NCBI GenBank assembly: GCA_019115805.1
Contig: DXCW01000006.1
Coordinates: 1 to 56,958, forward strand
Length of the DNA stretch: 56,958 nucleotides
Direction of reading: 5' to 3'
Source of the DNA: Candidatus Sphingobacterium stercorigallinarum
Lineage (GTDB): Bacteria; Bacteroidota; Bacteroidia; Sphingobacteriales; Sphingobacteriaceae
The notes beneath the pieces were generated by a model that saw only the letters and a program-made list of their open reading frames with translations, did not search any database and was not told where the DNA came from. Shown in pieces: positions 8,546 through 17,060 of this stretch (its first letter is position 1; each line of letters starts with the position of its first letter). The position numbers were made by a program, and so were the translations under genes.

Positions 8546-8914
8546 ATGAGTAAGACCAGAATAATTGCGCTTTTAGGCGTCGCTATTCTTTTGGGGGCGA
8601 TACTATCCAATCCCTCGGAAGAGAAAATAAAGGAGGAGCTGATCCACCAGGCCAAAGTCATTTTAAAAAAGCAGTTGGATGAAGAAAACCAAGATGTTGT
8701 GGCCTTTGGCATGGCCATATTCGGTGATCAAGTCGCTCAAGAGTTTCTCAGCACCTATACCTATACGCAAAACTATTACGTTTTTTCTCAAACCAAGATG
8801 AACGTGAACGGCCAAGAGCTTGTCATTGCAACGGGGATATTCAATCAAATCTGGGTCAACCCCAATCTCGAGGAAAAAGGCGGCCAAATATTGAAAGCAT
8901 TAAAAGATCGATAA
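8546..8914 (+). CDS. DUF4359-like membrane-anchored protein
   Basis: This 122-residue protein has one N-terminal hydrophobic segment (about 4-21, IIALLGVAILLGAILSNPS) that could be a signal anchor. A soluble domain follows with YTQNYYVFSQTKMN and LVIATGIFNQIWV, resembling the DUF4359 family, of unknown function. The frame is open from 8519, but MSKTRI at 8546 gives the natural short positively charged N-terminus and sits just after a good TAnnTTTG box. Its TAA shares a base with the ATG of the next gene, so the two are coupled. Confidence 0.75.
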   Translation: MSKTRIIALLGVAILLGAILSNPSEEKIKEELIHQAKVILKKQLDEENQDVVAFGMAIFGDQVAQEFLSTYTYTQNYYVFSQTKMNVNGQELVIATGIFNQIWVNPNLEEKGGQILKALKDR

Positions 8915-9603
8915 TGCTCCAGATTTTATATCAAGACGACGATATCATTGCGGTTAATAAACCTCACGGCATGCTCGTTCATCGCTCCCCAATTGCTGCG
9001 GACGTAGAAGTCTTTGCATTGCAAACGTTAAAAGAACAGCTCGGACACATGGTTTACCCCGCTCATCGTATAGATCGAAAAACCGGCGGTGTTTTGCTTT
9101 TCGCTCGACGTAAAGAATTGGATAGGGATCTGCAAATGCTATTCGCTGAAAACAAGATTGAGAAACAATATTGGGCTTTGGTCAGAGGCTTTACTTCAGA
9201 TCATGGAAAAATTGATTATCCCCTGAAGAAAGAAAATGGAGTTTTGCAAGAGGCCCTGACTTACTATGAAACGATACAACGTGCGGAAATCGATTTACCC
9301 TTTGGGAAACACCGAACCTCAAGGTATTCCTTAGTTGTTGCTAAGCCGCAAACCGGAAGGATGCATCAATTGCGTAGGCATTTCGCTCATATTTCACACC
9401 CCATTATTGGTGATCGCCCACACGGTTGCAACAAGCAAAATAAACTGTGGAAAGAAACCTTTTCGCATGATACGATGCTCCTGCACGCACGTTCCTTGTC
9501 TTTTATGCATCCAGCAACACAGCAACGCATATATATTGAAGCGAGCGTCTTACCGGAATTTTCCCGAGCGTTGGATCTTTTGAATATGCGGCTGACCCAG
9601 TAG
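8914..9603 (+). CDS. RluA/TruC-type pseudouridine synthase
   Basis: This 229-residue enzyme isomerises uridine to pseudouridine in tRNA or rRNA. The RluA-family catalytic motif is HRIDRKTGG at 51-59, with catalytic Asp54. The C-terminal KPQTGRMHQLRRHFAHI and HPIIGDRPHG blocks match the TruC subgroup, which modifies U65 of some tRNAs in E. coli. There is no S4 domain. The precise target here is inferred. It starts on the last base of the DUF4359 stop codon. Confidence 0.9.
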   Translation: MLQILYQDDDIIAVNKPHGMLVHRSPIAADVEVFALQTLKEQLGHMVYPAHRIDRKTGGVLLFARRKELDRDLQMLFAENKIEKQYWALVRGFTSDHGKIDYPLKKENGVLQEALTYYETIQRAEIDLPFGKHRTSRYSLVVAKPQTGRMHQLRRHFAHISHPIIGDRPHGCNKQNKLWKETFSHDTMLLHARSLSFMHPATQQRIYIEASVLPEFSRALDLLNMRLTQ

Positions 9604-9680
9604 CTGATCTTACAGTCCCTTGTAGCACGACAAGCTGAACATAAATAACGGCTGATTAACAATGCCCATATGCGGTATAA

Positions 9681-9714
9681 TTGGGCGCTTTTCTCGTTTA
9701 AATTGTTATTTTTG
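9681..9714 (+). promoter_or_regulatory. Bacteroidota-type promoter for gcvT
   Basis: TTG at 9681-9683 and a perfect TATTTTTG at 9707-9714 (TAnnTTTG) are 23 bases apart. They are followed by a leader of about 20 bases to the gcvT ATG. No glycine riboswitch fits in so short a leader. Confidence 0.55.
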
Positions 9715-9736
9715 TAATAGTTAAATCAAAATCAAC

Positions 9737-10816
9737 ATGAAGAGTACCGCGTTAACAAACGTTCATATTGCTTTAGGAGCCAAGATGGTTCCATTCGCTG
9801 GGTTCAACATGCCCGTACAATATACCGGAATCAACGATGAGCACGAAACGGTGCGCCAAAATGTCGGCATTTTCGATGTCAGCCACATGGGTGAATTCAT
9901 CGTCAAAGGGCCCGGAGCATTGGAGCTTCTGCAAAAAGTATCTTCCAATGATGTCTCAAAATTATATAATGGGAAAATCCAATACGCATATCTCCCCAAC
10001 GAGAATGGCGGTATTGTAGACGATTTCCTGACCTATCAGATTGATGAACAGACCTATTTATTGGTGGTGAATGCTTCGAACATCGAGAAAGATTGGAACT
10101 GGATTCAGCAGTACAACCAACAAAAAGTAGAGATGACGGATATTTCCGATAAAACCTCTCTTTTCGCTATTCAAGGGCCCAAGGCTGCTGATGCGTTGCA
10201 GACGTTGACGGAAATGGAGTTAGCAACTATGGGGTATTACTCGTTCGAAAAAGGTGTGTTTGCGGGTGTTGAAAATGTCTTGGTATCTGCTACGGGATAT
10301 ACTGGAGCCGGCGGTTTTGAGATTTACGTGGCCAACGAACATGCGCAACACGTTTGGGATGCGATCATGCAGGCAGGTGAGGCGTATGGTATTAAGCCGA
10401 TCGGGCTAGGAGCGAGAGATACTTTACGTCTAGAGATGGGATTCTGTCTTTACGGAAATGATATTGACGATGAAACATCTCCACTTGCTGCGGGTTTGGG
10501 TTGGGTAACTAAATTCACCAAAGACTTTGTAAACGCGGACAACCTGAAAGCGGAAAAAGAAAAAGGGCTCGCGCAGAAGCTTGTGGGTTTCGAAATGATC
10601 GATAGAGGTATCCCTCGTCACGATTATCCTATTTTGGACGCAGATGGAAACACCGTGGGCAGGGTCACCTCCGGTACGCAATCTCCAACGTTAAAAAAAT
10701 CAATTGGGTTAGGATACGTCGACACTGCTTTTTCTAAAGAAGGAACGGAACTGTTTATTTCGATCCGGGATAAGGCGATCAAAGCGGTCGTTAAGCGCCC
10801 GCCATTTGTAAAATAG
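9737..10816 (+). CDS. gcvT: Aminomethyltransferase GcvT (glycine cleavage T protein)
   Basis: GcvT transfers the methylene group from the lipoyl arm of H protein to tetrahydrofolate and releases ammonia. The 359-residue length is standard. N-terminal PFAGFNMPVQY and VGIFDVSHMGE (about 46-57) are family signatures. The GCV_T folate-binding core (SATGYTGAGGFEIYV; GLGARDTLRLEMGF) and the C-terminal barrel (GRVTSGTQSPTLKKSIGLGYV) are all present. It appears to be a single-gene unit, with its own promoter and a strong hairpin after it. gcvH and gcvP are not in the window. Confidence 0.97.
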   Translation: MKSTALTNVHIALGAKMVPFAGFNMPVQYTGINDEHETVRQNVGIFDVSHMGEFIVKGPGALELLQKVSSNDVSKLYNGKIQYAYLPNENGGIVDDFLTYQIDEQTYLLVVNASNIEKDWNWIQQYNQQKVEMTDISDKTSLFAIQGPKAADALQTLTEMELATMGYYSFEKGVFAGVENVLVSATGYTGAGGFEIYVANEHAQHVWDAIMQAGEAYGIKPIGLGARDTLRLEMGFCLYGNDIDDETSPLAAGLGWVTKFTKDFVNADNLKAEKEKGLAQKLVGFEMIDRGIPRHDYPILDADGNTVGRVTSGTQSPTLKKSIGLGYVDTAFSKEGTELFISIRDKAIKAVVKRPPFVK

Positions 10817-10832
10817 CTTCCAGATAAGTACA

Positions 10833-10879
10833 AAAAACAAAACAGCTGTAAATATGTAGTTTACAGCTGTTTTGTTTTT
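10833..10879. terminator. Strong bidirectional terminator after gcvT
   Basis: Perfect 20-base arms at 10833-10852 and 10860-10879 surround a 7-base loop, with A-rich outer left and T-rich outer right ends. It separates gcvT from the converging small membrane-protein pair. Confidence 0.92.
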
Positions 10880-10896
10880 GACATCTTTGTATTCGT

Positions 10897-11142
10897 TTAT
10901 TTTCTGTTTTTCTTTTGGTATTTTTTCGCAGCACTTTCTCTCGCCTTTTCCACTTGTCGAGCTTGAGCCTCTCTACTCACTTGTTTCAACAATACTATCT
11001 TTAGATAAATCAACACCACTAACAGCGCGATGGAAATACCTAAATACAGCACCTGTCCGCTGTTATATCCAGCCCACGCACTTAATACCAGGAACACAAT
11101 TCCTAGATTCAATACGATATTTAATACAAATTTTTTCGTCAT
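10897..11142 (-). CDS. Small membrane protein with basic tail, unknown function
   Basis: This 81-residue protein has two hydrophobic segments (about 5-23 and 31-52) and a long charged C-terminal helix rich in Lys, Arg, Glu and Ala that should be cytosolic. It resembles small proteins with two membrane helices common in Sphingobacteriaceae, possibly DUF6358, but I am not certain of the family. Its ATG overlaps the stop of the preceding gene by 4 bases (ATGA), so it is the second gene of a two-gene unit. Confidence 0.7.
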   Translation of the reverse strand: MTKKFVLNIVLNLGIVFLVLSAWAGYNSGQVLYLGISIALLVVLIYLKIVLLKQVSREAQARQVEKARESAAKKYQKKNRK

Positions 11143-11444
11143 TTCGTCCCGATTTTTTTTATCCCGGTTACCCGCTCTCTAAGAAAATAAAAATAGATTA
11201 ATCCCGCAACGATATTCGTTACAATAACAAATATAAGGAGCAGAAGCCGCTCCGAATTAGAAATTCGAACCGATTGCATGATTTCCATCAAAACCAGTAT
11301 CACCCATACCAAGGATACCAACAAGGCAATACTCAACAGAATAGGGGCGAAGCCTATCTTAAGCCATAGCAGCAAGATAGACAGTGCATAAAAAGCTAAA
11401 CTGAAATAAAATGCTTGTTGCGTTTGATGATAAAAACGGTGCAT
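11139..11444 (-). CDS. Small multi-pass membrane protein, unknown function
   Basis: This 101-residue protein has three or four hydrophobic helices (about 12-27, 31-52 and 67-89), with few charges between them and a basic C-terminus (RERVTGIKKIGTK). No family is recognised. It is coupled to the following small membrane protein by a 4-base overlap and lies 31 bases from the end of the glutamate dehydrogenase gene on the same strand. Confidence 0.7.
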   Translation of the reverse strand: MHRFYHQTQQAFYFSLAFYALSILLLWLKIGFAPILLSIALLVSLVWVILVLMEIMQSVRISNSERLLLLIFVIVTNIVAGLIYFYFLRERVTGIKKIGTK

Positions 11445-11475
11445 TACGCAAATTTACCGACAAAATCCGACATTC

Positions 11476-12900
11476 CTATGGGAAAATACCAAGCTCCTCA
11501 TAGGCTTCTCCGATTTTATTAATCGCGCAAACGAATGCTGCTGTCCGAAGATCTGAAACGCCAGCAACGCGTTCTCTGATGTCGCGGATTTCTTGATACG
11601 CTCCAATCATGGTGTCCTCCAATCCGGAGTAGACCAAATCGACTTCATCGGGACCTCGGAGAATGATTTTCTTCTCTATTTTCGAAATTTTTTGATTACT
11701 GGTGGACTCTATTAAACGCAGAATTTCGGCATACATATCGTCGGAAAAACGCTTTTCCAGACGTCCATAACGTACATGGCTTAAGTTCTTCAACCATTCA
11801 AAATAGGAAACGGTAACCCCTCCCGCGTTCAAATAAATATCAGGAATGATCAGTACCCCGCGATGATTTAAAATCTCGTCGGCCACAGCCGTGATCGGAC
11901 CATTGGCCGCCTCACCAATAATCTTTGCCTGAATTTTTTCGGCGTTCCCTTCGTGAATAACCGATTCTAAAGCCGCCGGGATTAAAATATCACAGGGATA
12001 TTCCAGGGCTTGGGCCGAATCAAGAATCGTTTCTGCTCCCGCGAAGTGATGAATCGACCCCGTCTGCTTCCGGTGTGCCACCACCGCATCCAAGTCGAGA
12101 CCGGATGGGTTATACACCGCGCCCTCGTACTCGATTAGTCCGACTAATAGCGCTCCAGCATCCTGAAAAGCTTTAGCTGCATGATAACCGACATTCCCTA
12201 AACCTTGAACGATAACGCGCTTACCTTCGATTCCTGCTGACAAGCCGAGGGCCTCCATATCTGCAGCGATCTTACACGCTTCCCGAACGCCAAAAAAGAC
12301 CCCTAAACCTGTGGCTTCCGTTCTCCCTCTAACGCCTCCTTGTGAGATCGGTTTACCCGTTACACAGGCTTGTGCATTCACCTCATTGGGATTTAATGTG
12401 GTATAGGTATCTACAATCCAACTCATTTCTCGAGCACCGGTACCGTAATCCGGAGCGGGCACATCGGTTCCGGGTCCAATGAAATTCTTTTTAACCAATT
12501 CCGTTGTATATCGGCGAGTAATTTTCTCCAATTCATACTCGCTATACTGTTTCGCATTGATCTTTATTCCACCTTTTGCCCCCCCGAAAGGGACGTTGAC
12601 AATGGCACACTTGTAGGTCATTAGGGCCGCCAAAGCCATCACTTCGTCCTGATCAACCTCCATGCTGAAGCGAATTCCACCTTTACACGGTAGTTTGTGG
12701 TGCGAATGTTGCACCCGATATGCTTCAATAACCTCTACATCGTCACCGATTTTCACTGGAAAGCGAACACGAAGAATGGAGTTACATGCTTTGATTTGCT
12801 CCAGAATCCCAGATGGATAGTTTGTAAAGGCTGCTGCTTTGTCAAAGTTTCTAGAGACTCCTTCAAAAAATGAATAGTCGTTGGATGATTCGTTGCCCAT
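11476..12900 (-). CDS. gdhA: Glu/Leu/Phe/Val dehydrogenase (probable glutamate dehydrogenase)
   Basis: This enzyme performs reversible oxidative deamination of an amino acid, most likely glutamate to 2-oxoglutarate. The 474-residue protein has the dimerisation/catalytic domain with KGGIRFS (73-79), MTYKCAIVNVPFGGAKGG (94-111, Lys97 and Lys109) and PAPDYGTGAREM (148-159, catalytic Asp151). The Rossmann motif VQGLGNVG follows at about 230. The acidic residue after the second Rossmann strand (LIEYEG) is more usual for NAD than NADP, but that is only suggestive. The length is somewhat above the 420-430 of many members, mainly at the C-terminus. A terminator separates it from the upstream rhodanese gene, so it has its own promoter. 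Confidence 0.93.
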   Translation of the reverse strand: MGNESSNDYSFFEGVSRNFDKAAAFTNYPSGILEQIKACNSILRVRFPVKIGDDVEVIEAYRVQHSHHKLPCKGGIRFSMEVDQDEVMALAALMTYKCAIVNVPFGGAKGGIKINAKQYSEYELEKITRRYTTELVKKNFIGPGTDVPAPDYGTGAREMSWIVDTYTTLNPNEVNAQACVTGKPISQGGVRGRTEATGLGVFFGVREACKIAADMEALGLSAGIEGKRVIVQGLGNVGYHAAKAFQDAGALLVGLIEYEGAVYNPSGLDLDAVVAHRKQTGSIHHFAGAETILDSAQALEYPCDILIPAALESVIHEGNAEKIQAKIIGEAANGPITAVADEILNHRGVLIIPDIYLNAGGVTVSYFEWLKNLSHVRYGRLEKRFSDDMYAEILRLIESTSNQKISKIEKKIILRGPDEVDLVYSGLEDTMIGAYQEIRDIRERVAGVSDLRTAAFVCAINKIGEAYEELGIFP

Positions 12901-13040
12901 AATGATTTATTTTTTATCTGGATAAACCTAAAGTTAGCCCTTTTATTAAATAAAATCAGTCTTATGCCACCCCGAAGTTTACTTTTAAAGTATTAACAAC
13001 TGAACGCCGCTTTATTTGTCTTTTTTTTAAAAAGAGGTCG

Positions 13041-13070
13041 AAAAAATAAAAAGCCCGAATTATATCGGGC
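13041..13070 (-). terminator. Terminator after the rhodanese gene
   Basis: The 6-bp GC-rich stem GCCCGA/TCGGGC (13053-13058 and 13065-13070) is followed on the minus strand by a T-rich run. It lies between the rhodanese stop and the start of the glutamate dehydrogenase gene. Confidence 0.8.
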
Positions 13071-13086
13071 CTCGTTATGCTGTGGA

Positions 13087-13401
13087 TTAATACACATCCA
13101 TTTCCGGATCGAACTCCTCCTTCCAAGCTAGGATTCCTCCCTGTAGATTGGAAAGATTAGTATAGCCTTCTTGTTCTAACAGTAAAATGGCTTGTGCACT
13201 GCGTTTGCCAGAACGGCAATGAATCACCACAGGCACATCTTTTTTGATTTTATCCGATTCGATAATCACACCGGAAAGTGGAATATTAATTCCATCTAAA
13301 TGGGAAACCTCATATTCGAACGGTTCCCGAACATCAATCAGTTGGAATTCGGCATTCTGATCTTTTAGTTCTTTTAATTCTTGAACGCTAATTTCTTTCA
13401 T
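13087..13401 (-). CDS. Single-domain rhodanese-like protein
   Basis: This 104-residue single rhodanese domain has the sulfur-carrying Cys62 in an intact active-site loop, CRSGKRS (62-68), preceded by VPVVIH. It also has the usual IDVREPFEYEVSHLDGINIPL. The six-residue loop fits sulfurtransferases rather than phosphatase-like relatives. Sulfur donor and acceptor are unknown. The frame extends to 13680, but that extension runs through the divergent peptidase gene; MKEISV at 13401 is the natural start and lies just after a TATATTTG box. Confidence 0.93.
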   Translation of the reverse strand: MKEISVQELKELKDQNAEFQLIDVREPFEYEVSHLDGINIPLSGVIIESDKIKKDVPVVIHCRSGKRSAQAILLLEQEGYTNLSNLQGGILAWKEEFDPEMDVY

Positions 13402-13415
13402 ACTGTTCTTTTTCT

Positions 13416-13468
13416 CAAATATAACTATTTTTAGTTCGAATTTCTTTGCGTTAAGTTTGCTAATTTTG
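13416..13468. promoter_or_regulatory. Divergent -7-like boxes between the rhodanese and M28 peptidase genes
   Basis: On the minus strand TATATTTG occupies 13416-13423, pointing to the rhodanese start at 13401. On the plus strand TAATTTTG occupies 13461-13468, pointing to the peptidase start at 13487. Both match TAnnTTTG; the -33 elements are weak. Confidence 0.45.
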
Positions 13469-13486
13469 TGTCTAGGCTTACTCGTT

Positions 13487-14809
13487 ATGAAAAACCCACT
13501 ATTTGTTTTATTATTTTTTCTTGCCTGCGGCATGATATCTCCTGCACAGGGCCAAGCACTTGGTGCCGCATCGGACACAAGCGACCATGTGCACCGCATC
13601 ATCGAGACACTGGCTTCAGATGATATGCGAGGACGCTCCGCCTTATCCATTGCGGATATTACGAAGGCCGCAGACTTCATCGCAGGGGAGTTTCGTGAAA
13701 TTGGATTGGTTCCCTATGCAGAAGACGATTACCGACAGTCATTCCAAACCAGCCGATCTAAGCTTCTCCATCAAACTGTTCGATTGGCCGATACGGTCTT
13801 ACAAGCCAATCAGTATCTCATAGTGGGAGACGGCCCCAATGAAAGTTGGTCACAAAACGACTCCGTTAAGAGTATAACTATTGGCTCACAAGAAGATTTT
13901 TCACAAGCTTTTCGCAACATACTACAACAAACCGAAGGCAACACCGTCGTATGGGTGGATCCTATACACGCCACTTACCTGGCCCGGTTTAAGCAAATAT
14001 TCAGCCGTGAATCTATAAAAATAGTAGGGGAGGACGCGAACACCTCACCAAACACCAAAGTGTTTATCGTGGCCCACCAAGAGCCCAAGCAGTTCCTCAT
14101 TGAGATCGAACGCGAGAAAACGGAGTTCCCAATGTTTAACGTGGCGGGCATACTGCCCGGAAAATCTAAACCGAACGAGTATGTCGTTTTCTCTTGTCAT
14201 TACGACCATATTGGTATTATTGATGCGGTTGGAACGGACTCGATCGCCAACGGAGCCGACGACGACGCCTCCGGCACAACAGCTATGATTGAACTCGCTC
14301 GTTATTTTCAACAACAAGACATCAATGAGAGAACTTTGATTTTCGTGGCCTTCACCGCAGAAGAAATCGGCATGTTTGGATCAAAATACTTCTCCCATCA
14401 GATTGATCCAGATTCGGTGATCGCTATGATCAATATAGAGATGATTGGTAAAGATTCTAAATTTGGGCCCAATAGCCTTTACATCACTGGATACGATGCG
14501 TCCGACCTGGGATCCATTATGCAACAAAATGTACAGGGTTCGAACTTTTCCTTTCATCCGGACCCCTATCCCACGCAAAATCTCTTTTATAGAAGTGATA
14601 ATGCCGTTCTTGCCGCGCTCGGGGTACCCGCTCATACCTTTTCTACCTCACAGATTGACAAAGACAGTTATTACCACACCGTAAAGGACGAGGTCTCTAC
14701 ATTAAATATAGACCATATTCGATCCAGTATTGAAGCCATAGCGTTGGGGGTTAAGGGCATCGTAAACGGTAGTCAAACACCCAGCCGCGTGGAAAAACTA
14801 CGCGATTAA
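13487..14809 (+). CDS. Secreted M28-family zinc metallopeptidase
   Basis: This 440-residue protein has a signal peptide (MKNPLFVLLFFLACG..., about residues 1-23). A variable N-terminal region holds a PA-like insert, and the M28 catalytic domain follows from about 215. Visible motifs are VVFSCHYDHIG (first His ligand and its Asp), GADDDASGTTAMIEL (bridging Asp), VAFTAEEIGMFGS (catalytic Glu and Glu ligand), MINIEMIGKD and a late DSYYHTVKD His ligand. The usual Asp in the N-x-D-M-I-G motif is Glu here, which is seen in some Bacteroidota members. It is probably an aminopeptidase of the periplasm or outer membrane. The frame opens at a TTG at 13457, but the ATG at 13487 starts the signal peptide. 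Confidence 0.92.
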   Translation: MKNPLFVLLFFLACGMISPAQGQALGAASDTSDHVHRIIETLASDDMRGRSALSIADITKAADFIAGEFREIGLVPYAEDDYRQSFQTSRSKLLHQTVRLADTVLQANQYLIVGDGPNESWSQNDSVKSITIGSQEDFSQAFRNILQQTEGNTVVWVDPIHATYLARFKQIFSRESIKIVGEDANTSPNTKVFIVAHQEPKQFLIEIEREKTEFPMFNVAGILPGKSKPNEYVVFSCHYDHIGIIDAVGTDSIANGADDDASGTTAMIELARYFQQQDINERTLIFVAFTAEEIGMFGSKYFSHQIDPDSVIAMINIEMIGKDSKFGPNSLYITGYDASDLGSIMQQNVQGSNFSFHPDPYPTQNLFYRSDNAVLAALGVPAHTFSTSQIDKDSYYHTVKDEVSTLNIDHIRSSIEAIALGVKGIVNGSQTPSRVEKLRD

Positions 14810-15286
14810 AGGTTTTCTCATAACGAAATCATCTAATAGATAGCCGTGATAGGGGATATCTACCGTGCGGTGCAGGGAAAAGCCTACCTTCTGATAAAAA
14901 TGAAATGCGGGATTTCGACGGTTGACATTCAATTCCAAATAGGGACAGGATTCTTGAAGGCCGATTTGCTGAGCATGGGCGATCAATTCGCGTCCGTAAC
15001 CCTTACCTCGAGTCTCGGGAAGTAGGTACAGACTTTCAATGCGTAAACCGTCTGATTTTAGCCGCATGGCCATAAAACCCACTGGGTTTGTTTCTTCCAG
15101 AGCGAGTACATAACATTGTCCTTGCGACATGAATTCGGTAATAGCGCTAATGGTATATGCTTTTTCCAACATAAAGTCGATCTGCTGGCTCGAGAGGATG
15201 TTACTATACGCTTCCGGCCAAATAGCATGGGCTAAGCGGTGGATGAGTTGAACATCGTCCAAGCTGGCTTTCACAATTTGAATCAT
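14798..15286 (-). CDS. GNAT-family N-acetyltransferase
   Basis: This 162-residue protein shows the acetyl-CoA-binding motif A of the GNAT fold, LYLLPETRGKGYGRELIAHA (around 93-112, with the R/Q-x-x-G-x-G/A pyrophosphate loop). The C-terminal NVNRRNPAFHFYQKVGF is the usual N-x-x-A-x-x-F-Y-x-K-x-G-F signature. The substrate is unknown. Its stop lies inside the converging peptidase gene (12-base tail-to-tail overlap) and its start overlaps the upstream gene by 4 bases. Confidence 0.9.
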   Translation of the reverse strand: MIQIVKASLDDVQLIHRLAHAIWPEAYSNILSSQQIDFMLEKAYTISAITEFMSQGQCYVLALEETNPVGFMAMRLKSDGLRIESLYLLPETRGKGYGRELIAHAQQIGLQESCPYLELNVNRRNPAFHFYQKVGFSLHRTVDIPYHGYLLDDFVMRKPLIA

Positions 15287-15852
15287 AGCTCTTCTGTAAG
15301 ATAAAAAAAGGCGGATTGCTCGGGGATATCCACCAAGCCATCTTCTAAGACGATTAAGGTGCCAGATGGTATCATTTTCACATTTCTTAACTCACCGGAT
15401 AAAACCGTATTTACACGCAACACAGTATCTTTTGTGAGCCATTTGGAATACCGTTTGACCGGAATACTTCGGCTAACGCCATGCAGTAGGTTAATGGTGA
15501 ACTCTGCCGCATACGGCAACACCTCTGCCTTAGGTTTGAATCCGACCAGATAGACCGCAGTGTTATTCGCGCGCTTCAGGCATTCAAAAAGCGTAGCTAT
15601 ATAATCATCTGAATAGTACACACGCTGCACGTGAGGCTGAAGCGGTGCTTCCTGGTCATGGTCAGCTGTACACAATAATATGTCAATCTTAATGCCTCTG
15701 GTTTGCAACCAATCTAGGTTTGACGCCAACGCAATAACCGTCGGGCTCCATTCCAACAGCTGTCCTAGATACTTCTCTGAAAAATGAGAATCTACATCCA
15801 CTATACATACTGCAGGCTCTTGATTATCTCTTACGATATGATGAGAGGACAT
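15283..15852 (-). CDS. Thiamine pyrophosphokinase-like protein
   Basis: This 189-residue protein has the start MSSHHIVRDNQEPAVCIVDV, typical of a Sphingobacteriaceae family usually named thiamine diphosphokinase. The first half could be the TPK catalytic fold (ALASNLDWLQTRGIKIDILL resembles the segment that ends in the G-D-F-D-S motif), but that motif reads LCTADHDQE, so substrate binding is uncertain. The second half could be the small beta domain. I am confident it is a real gene (4-base overlap with the next gene, 6-base gap to the previous) and moderately confident of the family; catalytic activity is open. Confidence 0.6.
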   Translation of the reverse strand: MSSHHIVRDNQEPAVCIVDVDSHFSEKYLGQLLEWSPTVIALASNLDWLQTRGIKIDILLCTADHDQEAPLQPHVQRVYYSDDYIATLFECLKRANNTAVYLVGFKPKAEVLPYAAEFTINLLHGVSRSIPVKRYSKWLTKDTVLRVNTVLSGELRNVKMIPSGTLIVLEDGLVDIPEQSAFFYLTEEL

Positions 15853-15858
15853 ACGCGA

Positions 15859-17049
15859 TCATTCCAATAAATGCCGAAGCGTAATGTAGGACATTAAACC
15901 TATGCTCACTTGCAAGGCCTCTTCGTCAATATCAAAGTCGGGCGTATGCACGGGCGATGAAATCCCTTTCTCCCGGTTTCCGGTTCCCAATCGATAAAAG
16001 CACGCGTCGGCCACTTGCGAATAATATGAGAAATCTTCCGCCGCCGGCCATAAATCTAGATCGACGACTTGCTCAGCCCCCAAATAATCTTCAGCGTAAC
16101 TTCTTACCTTTCCCGTTAGCACGGGCTCATTGCTTAAGAATGGGTAGCCTTTGCGAACCTCGAATTCACAATCTGCTCCAAAACTTTCAGCAATGCCTTC
16201 TGCAAGCTTCTGCATCTTCACATGAGCTTGCGCACGCCATTCCTCATCGAATGTTCTAAAAGTGCCTTCTAAATAAACCTCATTGGGAATCACGTTCGTC
16301 GCGCCTTCGCCAATAATCTTTCCCCAAGAAAGTACGGTTGGAATCCGTGGATCGGCCTGACGGCTCACGACCTGTTGCATGGCCGTAATAATCTGCGCAG
16401 TAATCACAATCGGGTCAATATTTTGGTGCGGGTGCGCCCCATGACCTCCTTTACCTTTCACACGCATAAACAGTTCATCACAGGACGCCATATATTTCCC
16501 GGAACGAAATCCGACTTTTCCGGTTTCGATAAAGGGCATTACATGTTGTCCGATTACGCCAGCAGGACGAGGCCGTTCCAATACCCCTTCTTTAATCATG
16601 AGCGAGGCACCCCCTGGCAATCTTTCTTCTCCAGGCTGAAAAATCAACTTTACCCTTCCTCCGAAAACCGGTCGTAGCTCCTGCAAAATCTTAGCGACGC
16701 CTAAGAGGGAGGCCGTGTGTACATCGTGACCACAGGCATGCATCACGCCTTCATTTTTGGACCGATAACTTCTGTTTTCTACCTCTGTAATCGGTAGCGC
16801 ATCCATATCTGCTCGTAAAGCTAATACGTTATCGGAGGGCAATTCACCCTCAATAATCGCGACAACGCCGGTATTGGCCACAGTCTGGTGATCAATACCG
16901 AGTTCATCTAATCGCTGCTTGACAAAAGCAGATGTCTGGTATTCCTCAAAAGATAACTCGGGATGCTGATGTAAAAAACGTCGAGTATGAACAGTTTCTT
17001 GAAAATAGGCTTTGGCTAATTCCTGAACTTTATATTTAATATCTGACAT
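15859..17049 (-). CDS. M20-family metal-dependent amidohydrolase
   Basis: This 396-residue protein belongs to the M20D amidohydrolase/N-acyl-amino-acid hydrolase group. Metal-binding blocks are MHACGHDVHTASLLG (Cys and His ligands, about 104-118), GEERLPGGASLMI and the late SSPVHTPDFDID. A dimerisation insert with GKGGHGAHPHQNIDP lies between. Homologues hydrolyse hippurate, N-acetyl amino acids or auxin conjugates; the substrate here is unknown. The start at 17049 is chosen over 17076 because GGGAGG lies just upstream. It lies between the SPOR and TPK-like genes. Confidence 0.92.
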   Translation of the reverse strand: MSDIKYKVQELAKAYFQETVHTRRFLHQHPELSFEEYQTSAFVKQRLDELGIDHQTVANTGVVAIIEGELPSDNVLALRADMDALPITEVENRSYRSKNEGVMHACGHDVHTASLLGVAKILQELRPVFGGRVKLIFQPGEERLPGGASLMIKEGVLERPRPAGVIGQHVMPFIETGKVGFRSGKYMASCDELFMRVKGKGGHGAHPHQNIDPIVITAQIITAMQQVVSRQADPRIPTVLSWGKIIGEGATNVIPNEVYLEGTFRTFDEEWRAQAHVKMQKLAEGIAESFGADCEFEVRKGYPFLSNEPVLTGKVRSYAEDYLGAEQVVDLDLWPAAEDFSYYSQVADACFYRLGTGNREKGISSPVHTPDFDIDEEALQVSIGLMSYITLRHLLE

Positions 17050-17060
17050 GGGATCCTCCC

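Noticed and set aside
9715-9736. Glycine riboswitch before gcvT
   Set aside because: The leader after the -7 box is only about 20 bases, too short for any known riboswitch.
10872-11201. 109-residue plus-strand ORF
   Set aside because: It runs antisense through two coupled small membrane-protein genes and starts inside a terminator.
13402-13680. 93-residue N-terminal extension of the rhodanese frame
   Set aside because: It overlaps the signal-peptide region of the divergent peptidase, and the family start at 13401 lies just after a TATATTTG box.
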